A stretch of 64,000 bases of DNA, taken from positions 1 to 64,000 of the forward strand of contig JAQFVV010013397.1 of NCBI GenBank assembly GCA_028023455.1, in the 5' to 3' direction. Shown in pieces: positions 36,790-50,167 of this stretch. Origin of the DNA: Epiperipatus broadwayi. Lineage: Eukaryota; Onychophora; Udeonychophora; Euonychophora; Peripatidae. The position numbers and the translations under genes are program-made. The notes beneath the pieces were generated by a model that saw only the letters and a program-made list of their open reading frames with translations, was not told the origin of the DNA and did not search any database. How positions within the stretch are numbered: the stretch's first letter is position 1; the number at the start of each line of letters is the position of its first letter.

Positions 36790-37375
36790 CAAACTAGTTT
36801 CTGACTTGTGACCTTTATCAGTGAGTGGCACTACTGTAAGAAGAGAGTTTTGCTTATTTTAAAAATAGTTATGAGCAAGTATGGGATATAGTGATCATGG
36901 GATCTTTAAAAGTTTAATACCAATTCTGCCTAATAGAGAGGTGGTGGCTATGGTTATAAAAGAATGAAGGACACCAAAATGTATGGATGCTTAACTGTGT
37001 CCAGACCCATATGACTATATAAGCTATTGAGCTTAGATTGAAAATATTTGTTTTCAATTTTATTCTCACAGTTTTATAGTTATGTAGAGATAAAATATGG
37101 CTGCAGGAGGGTTGCATTAAATCCTAAGATCTACATGCAATGCTCTCAGATATTAAGTCTCCTCACTGACAAAGGCCACAAGCCAGAAACTAATTTGGAA
37201 ATAATGGATGATTAGGCCCAAGATAGGAATTTTATGCACAAGTCTTCTGGCATCCATTTATTACTCTGTCTTGCTTTGAGTGGCACTAATGTAAGAAGAT
37301 AGTTTTGCCTATTTTAACAACAGTTATGAGCAAGAATGGGATATAGTGATTGGGTGGTGTTTAAAGGTTAAATAA
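36790..37375 (-). mobile_element. Foldback-family copies in a disrupted cluster
   Basis: Family segments aactagtttctgacttgtg, tgctctcagat, ttttatgcacaagtcttctg and catccatttattactctgtc recur in mixed order, with two copies of gagttttgcttattttaa- / tagttttgcctattttaa-like ends. It probably separates the PLE fragments at 36059 and 37380. Confidence 0.65.
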
Positions 37376-37379
37376 ATCT

Positions 37380-37890
37380 AATGGGATAGCCTTGTTTCAA
37401 GAAGGTCAATTTTATAAAGATTATTTGAGTGTTGGCTATTCTTATAAATTTATTAAAAGTATTTTATTTAACAATAATAATATTTATAATAATGTAAAGA
37501 ATAAGGAAAACTATGATTTTATTTCTTTACCATTTAAATTGTCTTCTTACAGAATTGTAAGTAAAATAGTAATTTGTTTAGAAATAAGAAAAATGTTTGT
37601 AAAACGGGTATTACATTAAACAAATTATTAAATTATACAAAGGAAATTTTTCATAGAAACACTATTCCAGGAGTTGTTTATATTATTTCTTGTTTTTGTA
37701 AAAGGGTATATATAGGTCAGAATAGTTTGAGATTTATGTACATAAAATAGGGTTAAAATAAATACCTTAGTTCTGCTTTATATATCCATGAAAAATATAT
37801 AGACCACACTATTAATTTTGACAAAGCTAAGATGTCTTTGAGAGAAGTAAAATAAAAAGATGCTAACCCAGTTGGGATCTTTAAAATTCA
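37380..37890 (+). pseudogene. Third PLE remnant (RT end and GIY-YIG), plus strand
   Basis: An open frame from 37392 to 37619 (RT-tail-like, weak) is followed by conceptual fragments TIPGVVYIISCFCKRVYIGQN at 37660-37722 and SALYIHEKYIDHTINFDKAK at 37767-37826, which match the endonuclease pattern of the second PLE. The orientation is opposite to both other copies. Several stops; inactive. Confidence 0.75.
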
Positions 37891-38559
37891 TAGTAAATAG
37901 TAGAGTGGGGTAAGTTAACATTACAGCCCATATGCAGACAAGTGATAGCAGACTGTCACAGCCAACAGTAAAATGGGTGACTGAACATGATAGCTGAATA
38001 TCACAAGTGATAGCAAAAAGGTTCAAATCAAGAATTAAAATTAACATGAGGTGTTACCCAAGTAGAACAGAGTATACATTAATGATGACATTGCTAAGTC
38101 ATAATATTCATAAATTTGATAATATAACATGACAGAACATATGTTGGACATATCAGGCATTAAATACTCATAAATAAAGTCAAGGATGATATAGTTAAAC
38201 TGGTTACAATGTTGTTATTTTTGGTTGATAGTCATGTTTTACAAATAACTAAACAAGTATAGGTATCTAAAAGTTCCAAGATGTTTTTGAATAATGTCAC
38301 CTTATGAGCAGTATCATGATAATTTTTCTAAACAATACAACTTTGCCATGGAACCAGAAATTGTTTTTGGACCAACTGTTGTTCAGAATATTGAACTAGA
38401 ACTATAAAAAAGTTTACTAAATTAACTAGATCTAATGTATAAAATAGCAGTATCAAAACATATTGCACAAGAGACTGTTAGACAATGCATCAGAATTTCA
38501 AGCTTCAATTGGTGTAAAGAATAATGTGATTCATGTGAAAAAGCATAAACGTTTAGCTT

Positions 38560-40140
38560 GATCGAAGGCTGCAAAAGATAACCTCAATTGTTGTTTTTGT
38601 CATTCAAAAGGCCACATTAAAATTTTGCAGATTTAAAATGAAAGTGTCATAGATTTTACCAGAAAAAATCATTTAACTCATGTTTGCTATCAAACAGACA
38701 AGTATTTAATATCTAAACTATGCCTGAACTTTAATGATTTAAAGAAATGGCAGTGGTAATGACCATATTACATTATAAAAAAACCATTTGTGAAAAAAAA
38801 TATGGAAATTGACAGTGCTGCAGGATTATCATTATTATCACTAAAAGATTGGAATATTATTTATCAAAAAAAAATAAAACCAAGTGGACATTGGTAAAAT
38901 ACATATGTACTGGCCATGGATGTAGATGGCAATAAAATAGACATACAAGATAGAGTGAATATACCTACAAAAACCCAATGCCAAGATTAAAAGGTTGTTT
39001 TTATTTTTGGTGAAGAGGATTATAAGCCCATTACTGGGTAGAAACTGGTTCAGAACTCTTGAAAATCTAATTGAGAAAATGAAAAAAACATGATTTACAG
39101 GGAAATTGCAAATTATGGGAATTAGCCTTGGTTAGTAAGTTTGTCAATAACATCAGGAAGTGGTATTTCAAAATCCAGACAGTAAAAAACTGTTCCAAAT
39201 ACCAGTTTATATTGAATATGCCTAGGAAGGTGGAAAATCAAAATCCATGGCAGAGGATTTATATAAATTTTGCTGATACAATGAATAGAAGCCATTCATA
39301 TCCTCATTGGACTGAGTATGAAATAATAGCAAACACTATCATGGAGTACACAATTAGAGCTCTTCAATTTTGTTTTGCTAGCCAAAGTTATACACAAACT
39401 CTGCTATTCAACAATGGAACTCGATTTACCTCTTTTAAGTTTAAAGATATTTGGTTGAATTAGGAATATGCCATGCATTCATTCCAAGCTATCATGCTGA
39501 ATCAAATGGATTGGCTGAGAAAGGTATGCAATATCTAAAATCAATACTTAAGAAAATACCTGCTAAAGATAATAAATAAGCTTTGGTAGAAGCTATATTG
39601 TACCAACTTTTGTCTTAAGAGCAGCAACTTTTTTAGTTGTCAGAACTGTTACTATGGTGAAAATGCCACATCGCTTGTCTATTTACCTGATAAAAAATAA
39701 TAGGTCAAAATAAATCAGAAAGTGAGCAATCCAAACTCAGAGAGCAAGTTTTGGAAAATTTGAAGCAGTAGGTCTGTATGAGTCATAAATAGTGTAAAAA
39801 GAAAATGGACACCTGGTATTATAGTTGAAGTAGTATTTGAAGTAATTAGAGTGATAAAGTTAGAAAATGGATTACATATGAGATGTCAATCATCAACACC
39901 CATGTTTGTGTGAGAAGTCAAATGTAGAAAATGGCAAATGTAATGAAAATTGAAGAATGGGTTGATATCTCTTCAGCCAAAGAAAATGTAAAAATGTTAA
40001 TTGTTAATCAATTTGATGAAGTTACTGCTCAATCAGGCAATTATACAAAAGAACTGGATGGAAGGCGGGAGGATGATTTATCATTACAATCATTGATCAA
40101 GCATGATAATTTTCAATCGTGATGAAGAGAGATCTGGGTG
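38560..40140 (+). pseudogene. Second Ty3/gypsy remnant (zinc knuckle, protease, integrase)
   Basis: NLNCCFCHSKGHIKI near 38595 looks like a CCHC knuckle lacking its last Cys. EIDSAAGLSLLSLKDW near 38810 is a protease-like active-site region (usually DTGA, here DSAA). The frame 39128-39463 covers the start of the integrase core (WQRIYINFADTMNRSHS, then NNGTRFTSFKFKDIW), and further stops precede the post-integrase region to about 40120. There is no RT between protease and integrase, so pol is internally deleted. No LTRs found. Confidence 0.75.
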
Positions 40141-40289
40141 TCTACCCAGATGTATGAGGAATCACAGGACTGAGATTTGAAGTATTATTAATTAGAGTAA
40201 AAATAGGAATGGACTGTCCATGCACATATATATTTACTATTGTAAACAAGTAAAATTAAAATACAAGTATAATGTATTTACTTAACTTA

Positions 40290-40730
40290 AAGATATTTAA
40301 AAGGTACTTGAACCCAGACTTTCGATCTCTGTAAAGTTATACACTCTATCCAGTATAACTGATACACATGACCACACACATGTAAGAAACATAAATTACC
40401 TCCAATATACATATTTTGTGCTGAAACAGCTGCCATCAATTGGTTCAGATCATCATCTCCCACACATATACGTAATCAGTGTTGTTTACATAAATCAATA
40501 CTCTCCAACTTTTCAGCCATCCTTATCACTGAAACCAAGCCTGATTATTTATGAGTGTGGGAGATCATGATCCAGACCAAAATGAGTGCTGGTTTAGCAT
40601 GAAATACATGTATGTGGTCATGGATATTGGTCACATTGGATAGAGTGGATGACTATAAGGAGCTTGAAAGTCTGAGTTCAAATCCCCTTTAATTATTGTA
40701 AATAAGGTTTATTAAAAAAATTGTAATTGC
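40290..40730. repeat. Head-to-head pair of SINE family II copies (palindrome)
   Basis: Left copy on the minus strand (40290-40480) and right copy on the plus strand (40540-40730). On the right, ggatagagtgg (A-box) and gagttcaaatcccc (B-box) stand out. The left copy contains the complement (cactctatcc and gaacccagactttcga). Their 5' parts (gtgctggtttagcatgaaat) face each other across about 60 bases. Confidence 0.75.
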
Positions 40731-41221
40731 ATGGGGACAATACATTATTAATATATACTCAGTTAAAGTACACACCCTAGAAAATTAGCATACAGTATAA
40801 TAAAGTAAAAAATGAATTATTCTAATTAGCTATTATTATGTAAATGGACAAAAGACAGTCAACAGATGGAATGTTGAGTAAGAATGAATTTCTAGCAAGA
40901 GAAAAAAATCGTGGATTAAGTCAGAGCTGAATTTGATGTTAAGATAATATTATGTGTAAATAAATCAAGTGAAATGGAAACTATATATATAGACAATGTT
41001 TGAAGATAATTTATCCCAACTCCTCAAATTATTATTCACTTTCCCAGAAGTAAAATCGCATTCAGTAGCATTGACAGTTATTATTATTATCATTATCTTA
41101 GCACAAATAAATAAACTTTTTGTAGAGGTTTAAAGTTTTTTCTTAATGTTATTTAAATATTGACATTACATGGCTGAAATATTGAAAGTACTCCTTTGTA
41201 CACAGCAGTAAGATTACAAAA

Positions 41222-41248
41222 ATTTCTGATGCGGGGGGGGGGGGAATC
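41222..41248. repeat. Homopolymer G tract
   Basis: About 12 G in a row at 41233-41244 in otherwise AT-rich intron. Confidence 0.9.
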
Positions 41249-41746
41249 TTTATAACAACATATTTTTTGAAAGATGAAAATATAAAATAATTTTGTAACT
41301 GCCCTAACAAATGATAACACGTAAAGAATATAATAAATCTGCCTTTGTAAGAACCTGTATCTTGCAATCAAAATGTGTAAGAGGAAATGAGATAATATAT
41401 CTCTGGATGTAAGAAAAAATGGCAAGATTCTTGTATAATTTCAACATGCAATTTTTGTATTAATTAATTGTTTTTCACTTTAGTGCTCCAAAAATCTTCA
41501 TAGGTAAAAATTTTTCCCACTGAAATGCTTCCAGACTATTATATCTCAGCAATTCTGAGTACATCTTTAAAAAAAATTAAAACTACTTTACTTATGTTGT
41601 ATAAATTATACAGGAATGTGGAAAGGCATTACTGAAATATAATATTTGGGAAGATGCTTTGAATATTCTTCATGGGTAAAATCTTTTTCCACTGATATGC
41701 TTTCAAATTTTTACTCTCAGGCTTTCGTAAAATTTACTTTAATTGC

Positions 41747-41978
41747 AATGTTGGTCATATATCTTTAAAAAAACTACATATGTTGAACAATTTATTCAGG
41801 GATAGCGAAATTTATAGTGAATATACATTAAAGGGATATAACAATATCTTTGATAATATTGAAATGTTGGTCATATATCTTTAAAAAAACTACATATGTT
41901 GAACAATTTATTCAGGGATAGCGAAATTTATAGTGAATATACATTAAAGGGATATAACAATATCTTTGATAATATTGA
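41747..41978. repeat. Tandem duplication, 116-bp unit, essentially identical
   Basis: aatgttggtcatatatcttt begins at 41747 and again at 41863; I see no differences between the two units, so the duplication is recent. Lies in the 13.2-kb intron. Confidence 0.95.
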
Positions 41979-42543
41979 AATCACCCTCCTAAATATTATA
42001 TTTTAGCAATTCCTTCTGTGAATAAATAAAGTCTGAACTTCAAACAGCATATCATAACAATTGTAAGAGTGATTTGAATACTTTCTATTTAATTTTCAGC
42101 TGGTAATATATATTGGAATATTTTCTTTGATAGCAAGTAAAATGTAAGTGATTGTAATTAAATGTTAGTTTGGATGTGGGGAAATAATAAAGTTTCTTAA
42201 TCTTAATGAGTTGTGAAGTTTCTTAAAATTGCATTGTATATGAGGTATAATTTATTCAGGAATAGCAGCCAGATGTTTCATTCAACATTCCATACAATAT
42301 GCTCTTTCAATGCTAATAACTTTTTAAGTGGGAGCATATTTATTGATGCAAAGAAATGTATTTAAGAAATGTAATTGCACTTCATTATTAATCTTACAGA
42401 ATTTTTATGAAAGCAAATAAAAACTACTTTTCTTAAAGAATAATATCTGAATGTAACTATAATAATTAATTAGAAAGTAATTAAACCTGAAATTACATTT
42501 TAAAAATAGATACATTATAACAAGTTACCTAAATTTGATTTAC

Positions 42544-43803
42544 CTGGATTCTGGGCAGTGCTTGTGGAAGGTTGTGCATCACAGGAAGCATTTTTAACCT
42601 CTTTAATAAGATGTTTTGGCTGGTCTGCATAAGAATAAGCATGTTCTTTTCTTGGAGCTTATGTTTGTAAGTGGCTCTCATTTCGAGTTGGCATCGATCT
42701 TTTTAATGGAATATTTATAATACGGTTTCTATGAAATGGTCTTAAATTCAAAGAAGGAGACACATTAACATCAAAATTATGTCTATTCCATTTCGAACAA
42801 TAATCTTCAGTGTTTATTTCTGGATGTGTTTGTAAACTTGTAATACCTGTATGACTACAGGTAGCAGCACTAGAAGAAATGGATATCCACCTACTTTTCT
42901 GAGAACATTCCACTATCTTATACTTGGATGCTGATAGTGGACGGCTTTTAGGTATGTTAGAATCTGCACCTTCTTTATTAGGATTCCTTGAAATATCTAT
43001 TTTATTTCCTCCATTAAAAAGTTGCAGGGGAAATTTTTTCTGATTACTAACTGGGTGTTTATTCTGTTTTGTAAGATTACACTCAAGGCCTTCAACATTT
43101 CGTTTTTTTGCAGAATTTTGAAGGTGTTGAGATATTAGTAAATGTTCATTATTTTGTGAAGTAGGCATTTTTCTATCAAAATTCTGATTATTTTCAGAGT
43201 ATTTATTTCGATTCTCTTTTTTACAAACTTTCTTATGGGTGATATGATTCGCTGAGTTTTCTTCTATTGAATTAATTAAATTAGTATTGCTATGCATAGA
43301 TGGCAGTGCTATTTGAACATCATTTTCTGGATTGTACAAAGTAGTTCCCATGTTAGAACTTCGTGAAGGCAAATTGCTTTCATGTCCATCCGAAAAAATT
43401 TGTTTATAATATCCTGTAAGATTTGCAGTTGAATTGGAATTCTTACTCTTAGATTTTTTGACATTTTGTTTTATTTCAGAATGTTTTTGTTGATTTATGC
43501 AAAGTTGGGGTTTGGCAGAAAAAACATTATGAAGCAAAGGTAAGGTAATACATCTGCAGTTCATAGTATCTTCAGAACAGATGTTTCAAGTGCATCTTTC
43601 ACAAAATACCTGCTGCAATTGCATGTTATGATTTGATGTTGAAGATTCTTCATCAGAATCATAACCATTGGATGCTAAATCATCAGACATATCACTATAT
43701 CCTAGCGATGTTTGTGTTATATTTTCCCAATTTGTAGATGAATCAGAAGTCATATCTAATGCAGAAGAGCCTAAAGGCAATGTATTACCAGAGTTCATAA
43801 CAC
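42544..43803 (-). CDS. Large internal exon of the host gene, interrupted by two in-frame stop codons
   Basis: A 1,260-base block with a pyrimidine-rich acceptor (ctttgttttag|GTGTTATG) at 43803 and a donor (AATCCAG|gtaaatc) at 42544. One frame runs the whole length except for TGA at 43588-43586 and TAA at 42661-42659. The residue sequence is hydrophilic and low-complexity, rich in Ser, Asn, Lys and Gln, with an acidic stretch near the start (SDDLASNGYDSDEE) and a Cys cluster around the first stop (CERCT, stop, NICSEDTMNCRC). The 301-residue middle segment opens with ATG at 43564 and ends at the TAA. After the TAA the same frame stays open for 38 codons and leaves one G, which fits the two bases opening the next exon. 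Options: nonsense mutations in a decaying gene, assembly errors, recoding or RNA editing, or alternative products ending here. No family recognised. Confidence 0.6.
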
Positions 43804-43837
43804 CTAAAACAAAGATTGTATAGTCAACTTTTAAAAA

Positions 43838-43838
43838 C

Positions 43839-43884
<46 letters not shown>

Positions 43885-43938
43885 GTTTTTATCTCTATTT
43901 TATTATATATACAATATATATATATATATATATATATA
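43838..43938. repeat. (TA)n tracts beside the large exon
   Basis: Two runs (about 43838-43877 and 43910-43938) separated by a short palindromic spacer (atatgttttt...tatatatac). They are within 40 bases of the acceptor of the 42544-43803 exon. Confidence 0.95.
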
Positions 43939-44319
43939 TTGTAACCTAATAAAATAGAGAGAGAGAGGGAAAGATAAGAAGAAAATGTAATAAAGGAGAG
44001 ATAATGATAAAAGATAAATGAGATGAGATAAATGATGAAAATGAAATAAGAGAGGCCAATTGTAACCTTTTAGAATGAGATGGAGGTATGAGAAAGAGAA
44101 AAGAGAGATAGAAAAGAAGAAAAGATAATGCTACTAAAAAAGGAAATGAGATGATAGAAAGAAATGACATGAAAAGAAATTCTTAACGAATGTTTTGAAT
44201 GGCTGAGATGATAGAAAGATAGGAGAAATGATATGAAAAGAAATGGAATGAAATTAAAATGAAATAAAATATAAATATAAATGAGAGACTCTTAACGACT
44301 CGGCTCAGTGGGGTTACAA
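43939..44319. mobile_element. 381-bp element with TTGTAACC termini and a purine-rich interior
   Basis: Ends TTGTAACC at 43939 and GGTTACAA ending at 44319, flanked by TA on both sides, with the left flank a TA tract. The interior 43957-44290 is almost pure A/G on the plus strand, apart from a short break around 44055-44075. Its tips resemble those of the 2-kb elements at 5927 and 29725. A small solo LTR (TG...CA) is the alternative. Confidence 0.65.
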
Positions 44320-44321
44320 TA

Positions 44322-47300
44322 AATTTAAAGAAAAGAGATGATGATCCAGAGATGTATAATCAAATAACGGTCAAATCCAATACTGATGAACTATAACTAC
44401 TATAGCATACCAATATTTTAATAAACCATACAAAAGATCATCTAAATTACTAATCAATGCTTACCATATTAATCCTACTAAAGATTATATACTGTCTGAA
44501 TAAGACTTATGATGCTTTGCTTTAAAATATTATTTTAAAGAATTATATTTACTAAAAGCAACAAGAGTAAATAACCTCAGGGATTTTAAAACTAACACTC
44601 TTGTGTAAAACTAAAGTTTAAGTTATGTTGCCTAATCAAGAATTATTGTGATTAATAAATAAATAAGTGACATCTTACCTGACCATAAAATAATTATAGT
44701 ATGTTTAATCTTAAAATAATAAACAAACAAACATTAATTCAAACAATTAAATGAATCAATTTAAATTTAATTAATAATGGCCTATTATCTAAGAGCATAG
44801 AAAAGAGCAAGGGTACTTTTAATGCCTTTCCATACTCACAGACAACCACTAAAGATCTGAAATGCAAATGAATTAGAATTCTTTAAATATATCAAATTTA
44901 AGATGATGTGCAGTAAATAGAAGACAAGGTGCAGCTCCTAAATAATATTAATTAAAATATTTTTCTGAAGTACTAATATTGTTAATCTGATATTGCATAC
45001 TCTTTAATCTGAAAGATATACCGATAATTTTAAAAAAATAAACTTTTAACTAAATATTTAATTAGGTATCTACTATAATGCAATTATGTGTATCTATGAT
45101 TCAATATGAGAATCATTTACTTTAACATAGTTTTTTTTAATTTTCAAGACAATATTCACTATATTTATTATCTTAGAATATACTTGTAAATTTCTGAATT
45201 GAAGATTAAATAATTTTATATTTTAAAATTTTGTGAACTTGGAACCCAAGATAGTAATATATTCTCATATAAAAGCAAACAAAACAAAACTTTTGAAATA
45301 ATAATAATATGGTTTATTAAGAACAATAAGAAATTCTTACAAATTTAATAGACTACAATCATTGCCAATATCACACTGGGATTTACTATAAGTATTTTGA
45401 CTTTTAATAATTTTCTTTAATTTACATTAGTATACTTAATAACAGGCTAAGGCTATTCAATTTCCATCTCTTTTAACAATTAGAGATTTTACAATCTTTA
45501 ACTTTAATTATAATGTCTGTATTGAATAAGCACATTATAATTTTTTTTTTAATTAGAATATTTTAAAACATTATGGTGTCATTTAGTAATCAGAATTACA
45601 CAAAAAATTATATTTATATTTGAACCTCTAACTTAATTTTATAATCCTAAACTTAACAAACGCTAAGTTGGAAAAGCATATATTTTGAATACTACAACTA
45701 TTTATACTGACATAACTAATATTAAACTAATGATATATTTTTAAATTAGACTAAGCTAATCTTAAAATAAAACCAAGTTATGTGTATGGGACATTCATTC
45801 ATCAGAGATAAGTTATACTTTTTTAAAATAAATTTAGTCCACATAAAATTATTGCCTCAATGTTATAAAATTAATAATTTAACAGACTTACAAATCCAGC
45901 GGTGAAACTCTGGATGAACATATTAAATATGTGTGAATTGCCACTTATGCCATATGCATATTTAACATACTTTAAAATAAATATAATTTATTGTTGGTTA
46001 GCTTGTGCATGATAAAACTATCATAATAACACAATTCAAACATTGATATAACTATGAGCCTTAAATTAGCTACAACTACCTGAAGAAATACATTTCCTCA
46101 AACAAGCATATCTTGTCATCACAAATTTAAACAAATGCAACATCACCTACTGTGGTGGAATTAGCATTAAGTCATCATGAATGATAGGCAAAAAATATAA
46201 AATACTAAGCTCCTCCGAGCTAGAAAAGAATATGGTAGCTTCCAAAAATACCTAACTTTGAGGCAAAACAAAGATGTCTGGTATTTATCTTCAGTACATC
46301 TGGGAACAGGAACACCCACCAGAAAAGCACAATCCTCTCATAGGATTTCCAATGCTTATAAATGTGATCATCATCACTGAAAAATACAATATAATAACCC
46401 TCTTTTGGGGACAAGCACTATCAAATCATGGAAATACAATACAATAAGGATGGAGGATTTTCTCGACTCCATAAGCATATTCAAAAATTATATACTAAGC
46501 CTAACTCTTGAGGCTAACAAATACTAACTAATAGCAAGATATATACTTCACCTGAATGAACTAAATTATTCCTAAAAAGTTTAAAAATACAAAACATATA
46601 TCCAATGTTCGAACCAACAAAGCAAACTATGTGTCAAATGACTACTGTAGAAAATACTTTAAAATTAAATGCATATAAAATTCTAGGCAAGGCACAATGC
46701 ATGCATAACAAAATATTAAATGCTAAAAATATAATAACTAGTGGACTTTTAAAACTGTAAATTAAATGCAAGAATATTTACTTTTAGATGAATGTAAAAT
46801 ATTTGTAATTACTATTAATATAACATTCATAAAACAGATGAATGGATATTCTCTGATAAACTTCTTTAGTAAATTTAAAATAAAAATTGAGTAAAACATC
46901 CCATTTATATAAAAATAAGACTGTGATATTTAAATCTCTATAATAAAATTATTAAATAGAAACTAGCTAGTGTAATGCTTGATGAATAAACTAAATCTAC
47001 TTAAGAATGACAAAAACATTTGCTCATTCAAATAAACCTATTTTGTTTTAAAATTATAACCATAGTTTACCTGTATATTTATGCAAAAGTGTTACAAAAA
47101 ATTTAATAGCATAAATATTTTTATGGTTTTTTTTTCTAAACCAATAAAGCGGACCATAAAAAAAAACAATAACACATTAATTCAATTTCATATTTCAGCT
47201 CCGTAATGATTTTTCCATTTCATAATGTGTCGATAATTTATCCAGGTTAAGATATCTATCTGAATTCGAAGCTTCAATTAATACATTTGTGCATATGGCA

Positions 47301-50163
47301 ATGATTTTCAAACGAAAATGTTCAATAGTTCATTAATAATATTTTTTTAAAACAATTTTAAAAACTTAAATAATGAAAATAATAAGATTAAGCCGGCATG
47401 AAACAAAATAAATTCTTCAGCTGAGCACATTATTTTTATTTATAGGATCCTGGGTTTTGAAATGCATATAATAATATATATTTCTTTATCTGAATTTCTT
47501 TGTCCCCTTTTATGAAAACGCATCTTTTAAAATACAGTTTTTTTATATAATAATATTTCATGACGTGTTTTACTTTAAACCATTTTTCTTTGATTATTTT
47601 AAACATAAGAGCAGCCTTCTTTTAATATATATAATTCAAGACGTTTCTCAGTTTATAGCTAAAATTAGCTGTCATAAATTTACTCATAAATAATGTCAAA
47701 TATAGCCGAATGATTTACTATGTACTTGACCAATATAAGTTCATTACTGCTATTTTGCCGATTACTTTGAAGTTTTGTCTCCGAATAATTCTTTTATTAC
47801 TGGGTAAAATAAGAATTATTATTTAAAATACAATTTTATCTGTTTGCTTTCAGCTAAACCAATCCTTTCCATTTATGTCAAGGTATAAATAATAACTTTC
47901 TTAAGAACAAAAAAAAAATTAATCGTTCTTTATTAGTTTACTTGAACCAAATATAACTTCATTATAATGTTTTTAAACTTTAAAATGTCCTTTTCCTTCT
48001 TTTTACATATACTGTTAATTTAATATGATAAGTATTTAGCATTTTATTGTCAAAATTATTTTAGTGCCATCGAATATTTATATAAGTAAATCATTATTAA
48101 TTTGTTCTTTAATTTTACTTTCAAGTAAAGAAAAACGACTAAATCAAATGCATACAATATAACAGACGCTAGCTTTATTCCAAACATTTTCTCACTATAA
48201 TTTTATTATTCTGGTTGAATTTTAATATCCGGATAGTTACCTTTTTCTTCAGCCTTTTATCACTGCAAGATGATTTTAAATATTACACTTTAAATAAATA
48301 ATAATTTTTTAAAAAAAATACAATTTTTTTATTGAATAAGACTCTTGGATTCAGCTACTTGCAGTAATAAAAATATCAGCCCCCTGGTGAATACCAGATT
48401 TTTCTTTTATACCTGATATTATTTAATACACCCATTTCTTATATTAGTTGGCCTGTAAGCCAATAAAATTATTTTTTATTAAACCTTACTACTTTTGACA
48501 GATCAGCTGTAAAGTCGATTTACTAACGCAATTTCTAATGATACGAAATCACGTGACTCACAGACACAAAGTCAAAATTCATTGTTTAACAAATGTTATG
48601 TATTATTTTTTTAAATAATATTTTTTTAAACATAATAGTAATAAATATAAAATTCAGAACTATCCCTCTTTATTAACTTTTAAATATTTCTTCCATAAAT
48701 TTATATTCATCCATTTACTTATTTATTTTTTTATAAATATTATAATTAAAACATTTTTTACTTTTATTTCATTCTTATGTTTATGTATCTTTTTTGCACA
48801 CACACACACACATTTCCATATACGGGTAATCTATAAATATGAGCTCACCCATTGTTTAAAAGTTATTCTTTTAAAATTACAAAACTAAAAATATTACCAA
48901 TATTTAATTTAAAATAACTTTATAAATGAAACACTACTAACTTACATCTAATAAATACTGTTATATTGTTTTAATAAAACTTACAATTATTTTTTTTTAA
49001 ATTTATTACTATTCCTTCCAACTTATTTATAATATCTCATTACTATCATTTAGACATTAAAATGAATTATACAATAGTTACTTTAAAATACATTAAATAT
49101 GATTTATCATTTCCCAACTATTTCTGATATTTCTTTTAATTCAAATTATTGTCTAGCATCCCTTATTAAAATAATTCACCTATATTCTGTAAGATTATCC
49201 CATATATTCATTAAATAAGTTAATTTTCATTTTTATCATTATTATTTTTTTTAAAAAAATTAGAAAATCAAACCAAAAGGTTAAGCTAAGATAACCTTTG
49301 GCTCCTTTTGGAACTAAGTGAAACTTCAGTTAGGTACAATATATATATAGTACAATTATTAATATCATCTATATTCTTAAATACTTTATACAATACCTTT
49401 TTTATAACCCATTATTGACAGTTTCGAACATGCCAGCAACCTTCTTCAGAATTTCTACTTTCAATTTACGACATGTTAGTACTACAAATTATTAGAAACG
49501 ACGTAATATTTAATATTATTTACTAAGAGTAGAATAGAGTAGTAATTAATTTGTAGAGTGCACAGAAAGCTTATTAAATAGTCTGAACAGGCACTAACCT
49601 TTATTCAATGCACTTTAAAATTTGCAATAATCAAGCATATTTTGCCAATAGAGGGATCTTCCAAACCATGACACAAGATAGCGACTTTTATAATGATAAG
49701 AGTGGCCACCTTATCTTTAATCTAAATGTCCATTTATATAACAGTAGAGTTGTAAATTAACAAATTTTGAGAATGTTAATTCAGGAAAGAAAATAATGGA
49801 TGTGAAAGTGAATAAAAAAATATCTTCATGCTCTCAAATGAAAATGCTTTAGATCAGCTTATATAATTAGAATTTATGTTTAAAAATAAGACAATCCCTC
49901 TTTAAAAATAGTCTATTACAATATAAGCCTATAACAAACTGCACAAGAATAAAACTGATAATTAAGTATACTCTATAGGAAAAGACTTATACTGCATATC
50001 ACTAACAATTGAAATAAATAATCAAATATCTAATCAAAAACATTAAAAATATTTCAGCTGTGTCCTCTATAAAATAAACAAATGTTTAGAGTCATACAAA
50101 GTTCTGAGATGTGAGCTAGAAAATGAAGCTGAAAATTTTTTAACATTTGAGATGATTGGATAA
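44322..50163. other. AT-rich intron, nothing recognised
   Basis: Nearly 6 kb with no repeat partner inside the window, no open frame with a recognisable product and no RNA gene. Short (CA)n at about 48797-48810; small inverted repeat near 49278-49310 (aaccaaaaggtt...aacctttgg). Confidence 0.5.
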
Positions 50164-50167
50164 ATAT

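Noticed and set aside
43586-43803. A mini-intron from CAGCAG|gtatttt removing the TGA
   Set aside because: A donor-like site exists, but no acceptor with a pyrimidine tract lies close enough, and the Cys-rich peptide reads continuously across.
43946-44170. Leu/Ser/Phe-rich membrane-protein-like frame on the minus strand
   Set aside because: It is simply the pyrimidine complement of the purine-rich element interior.
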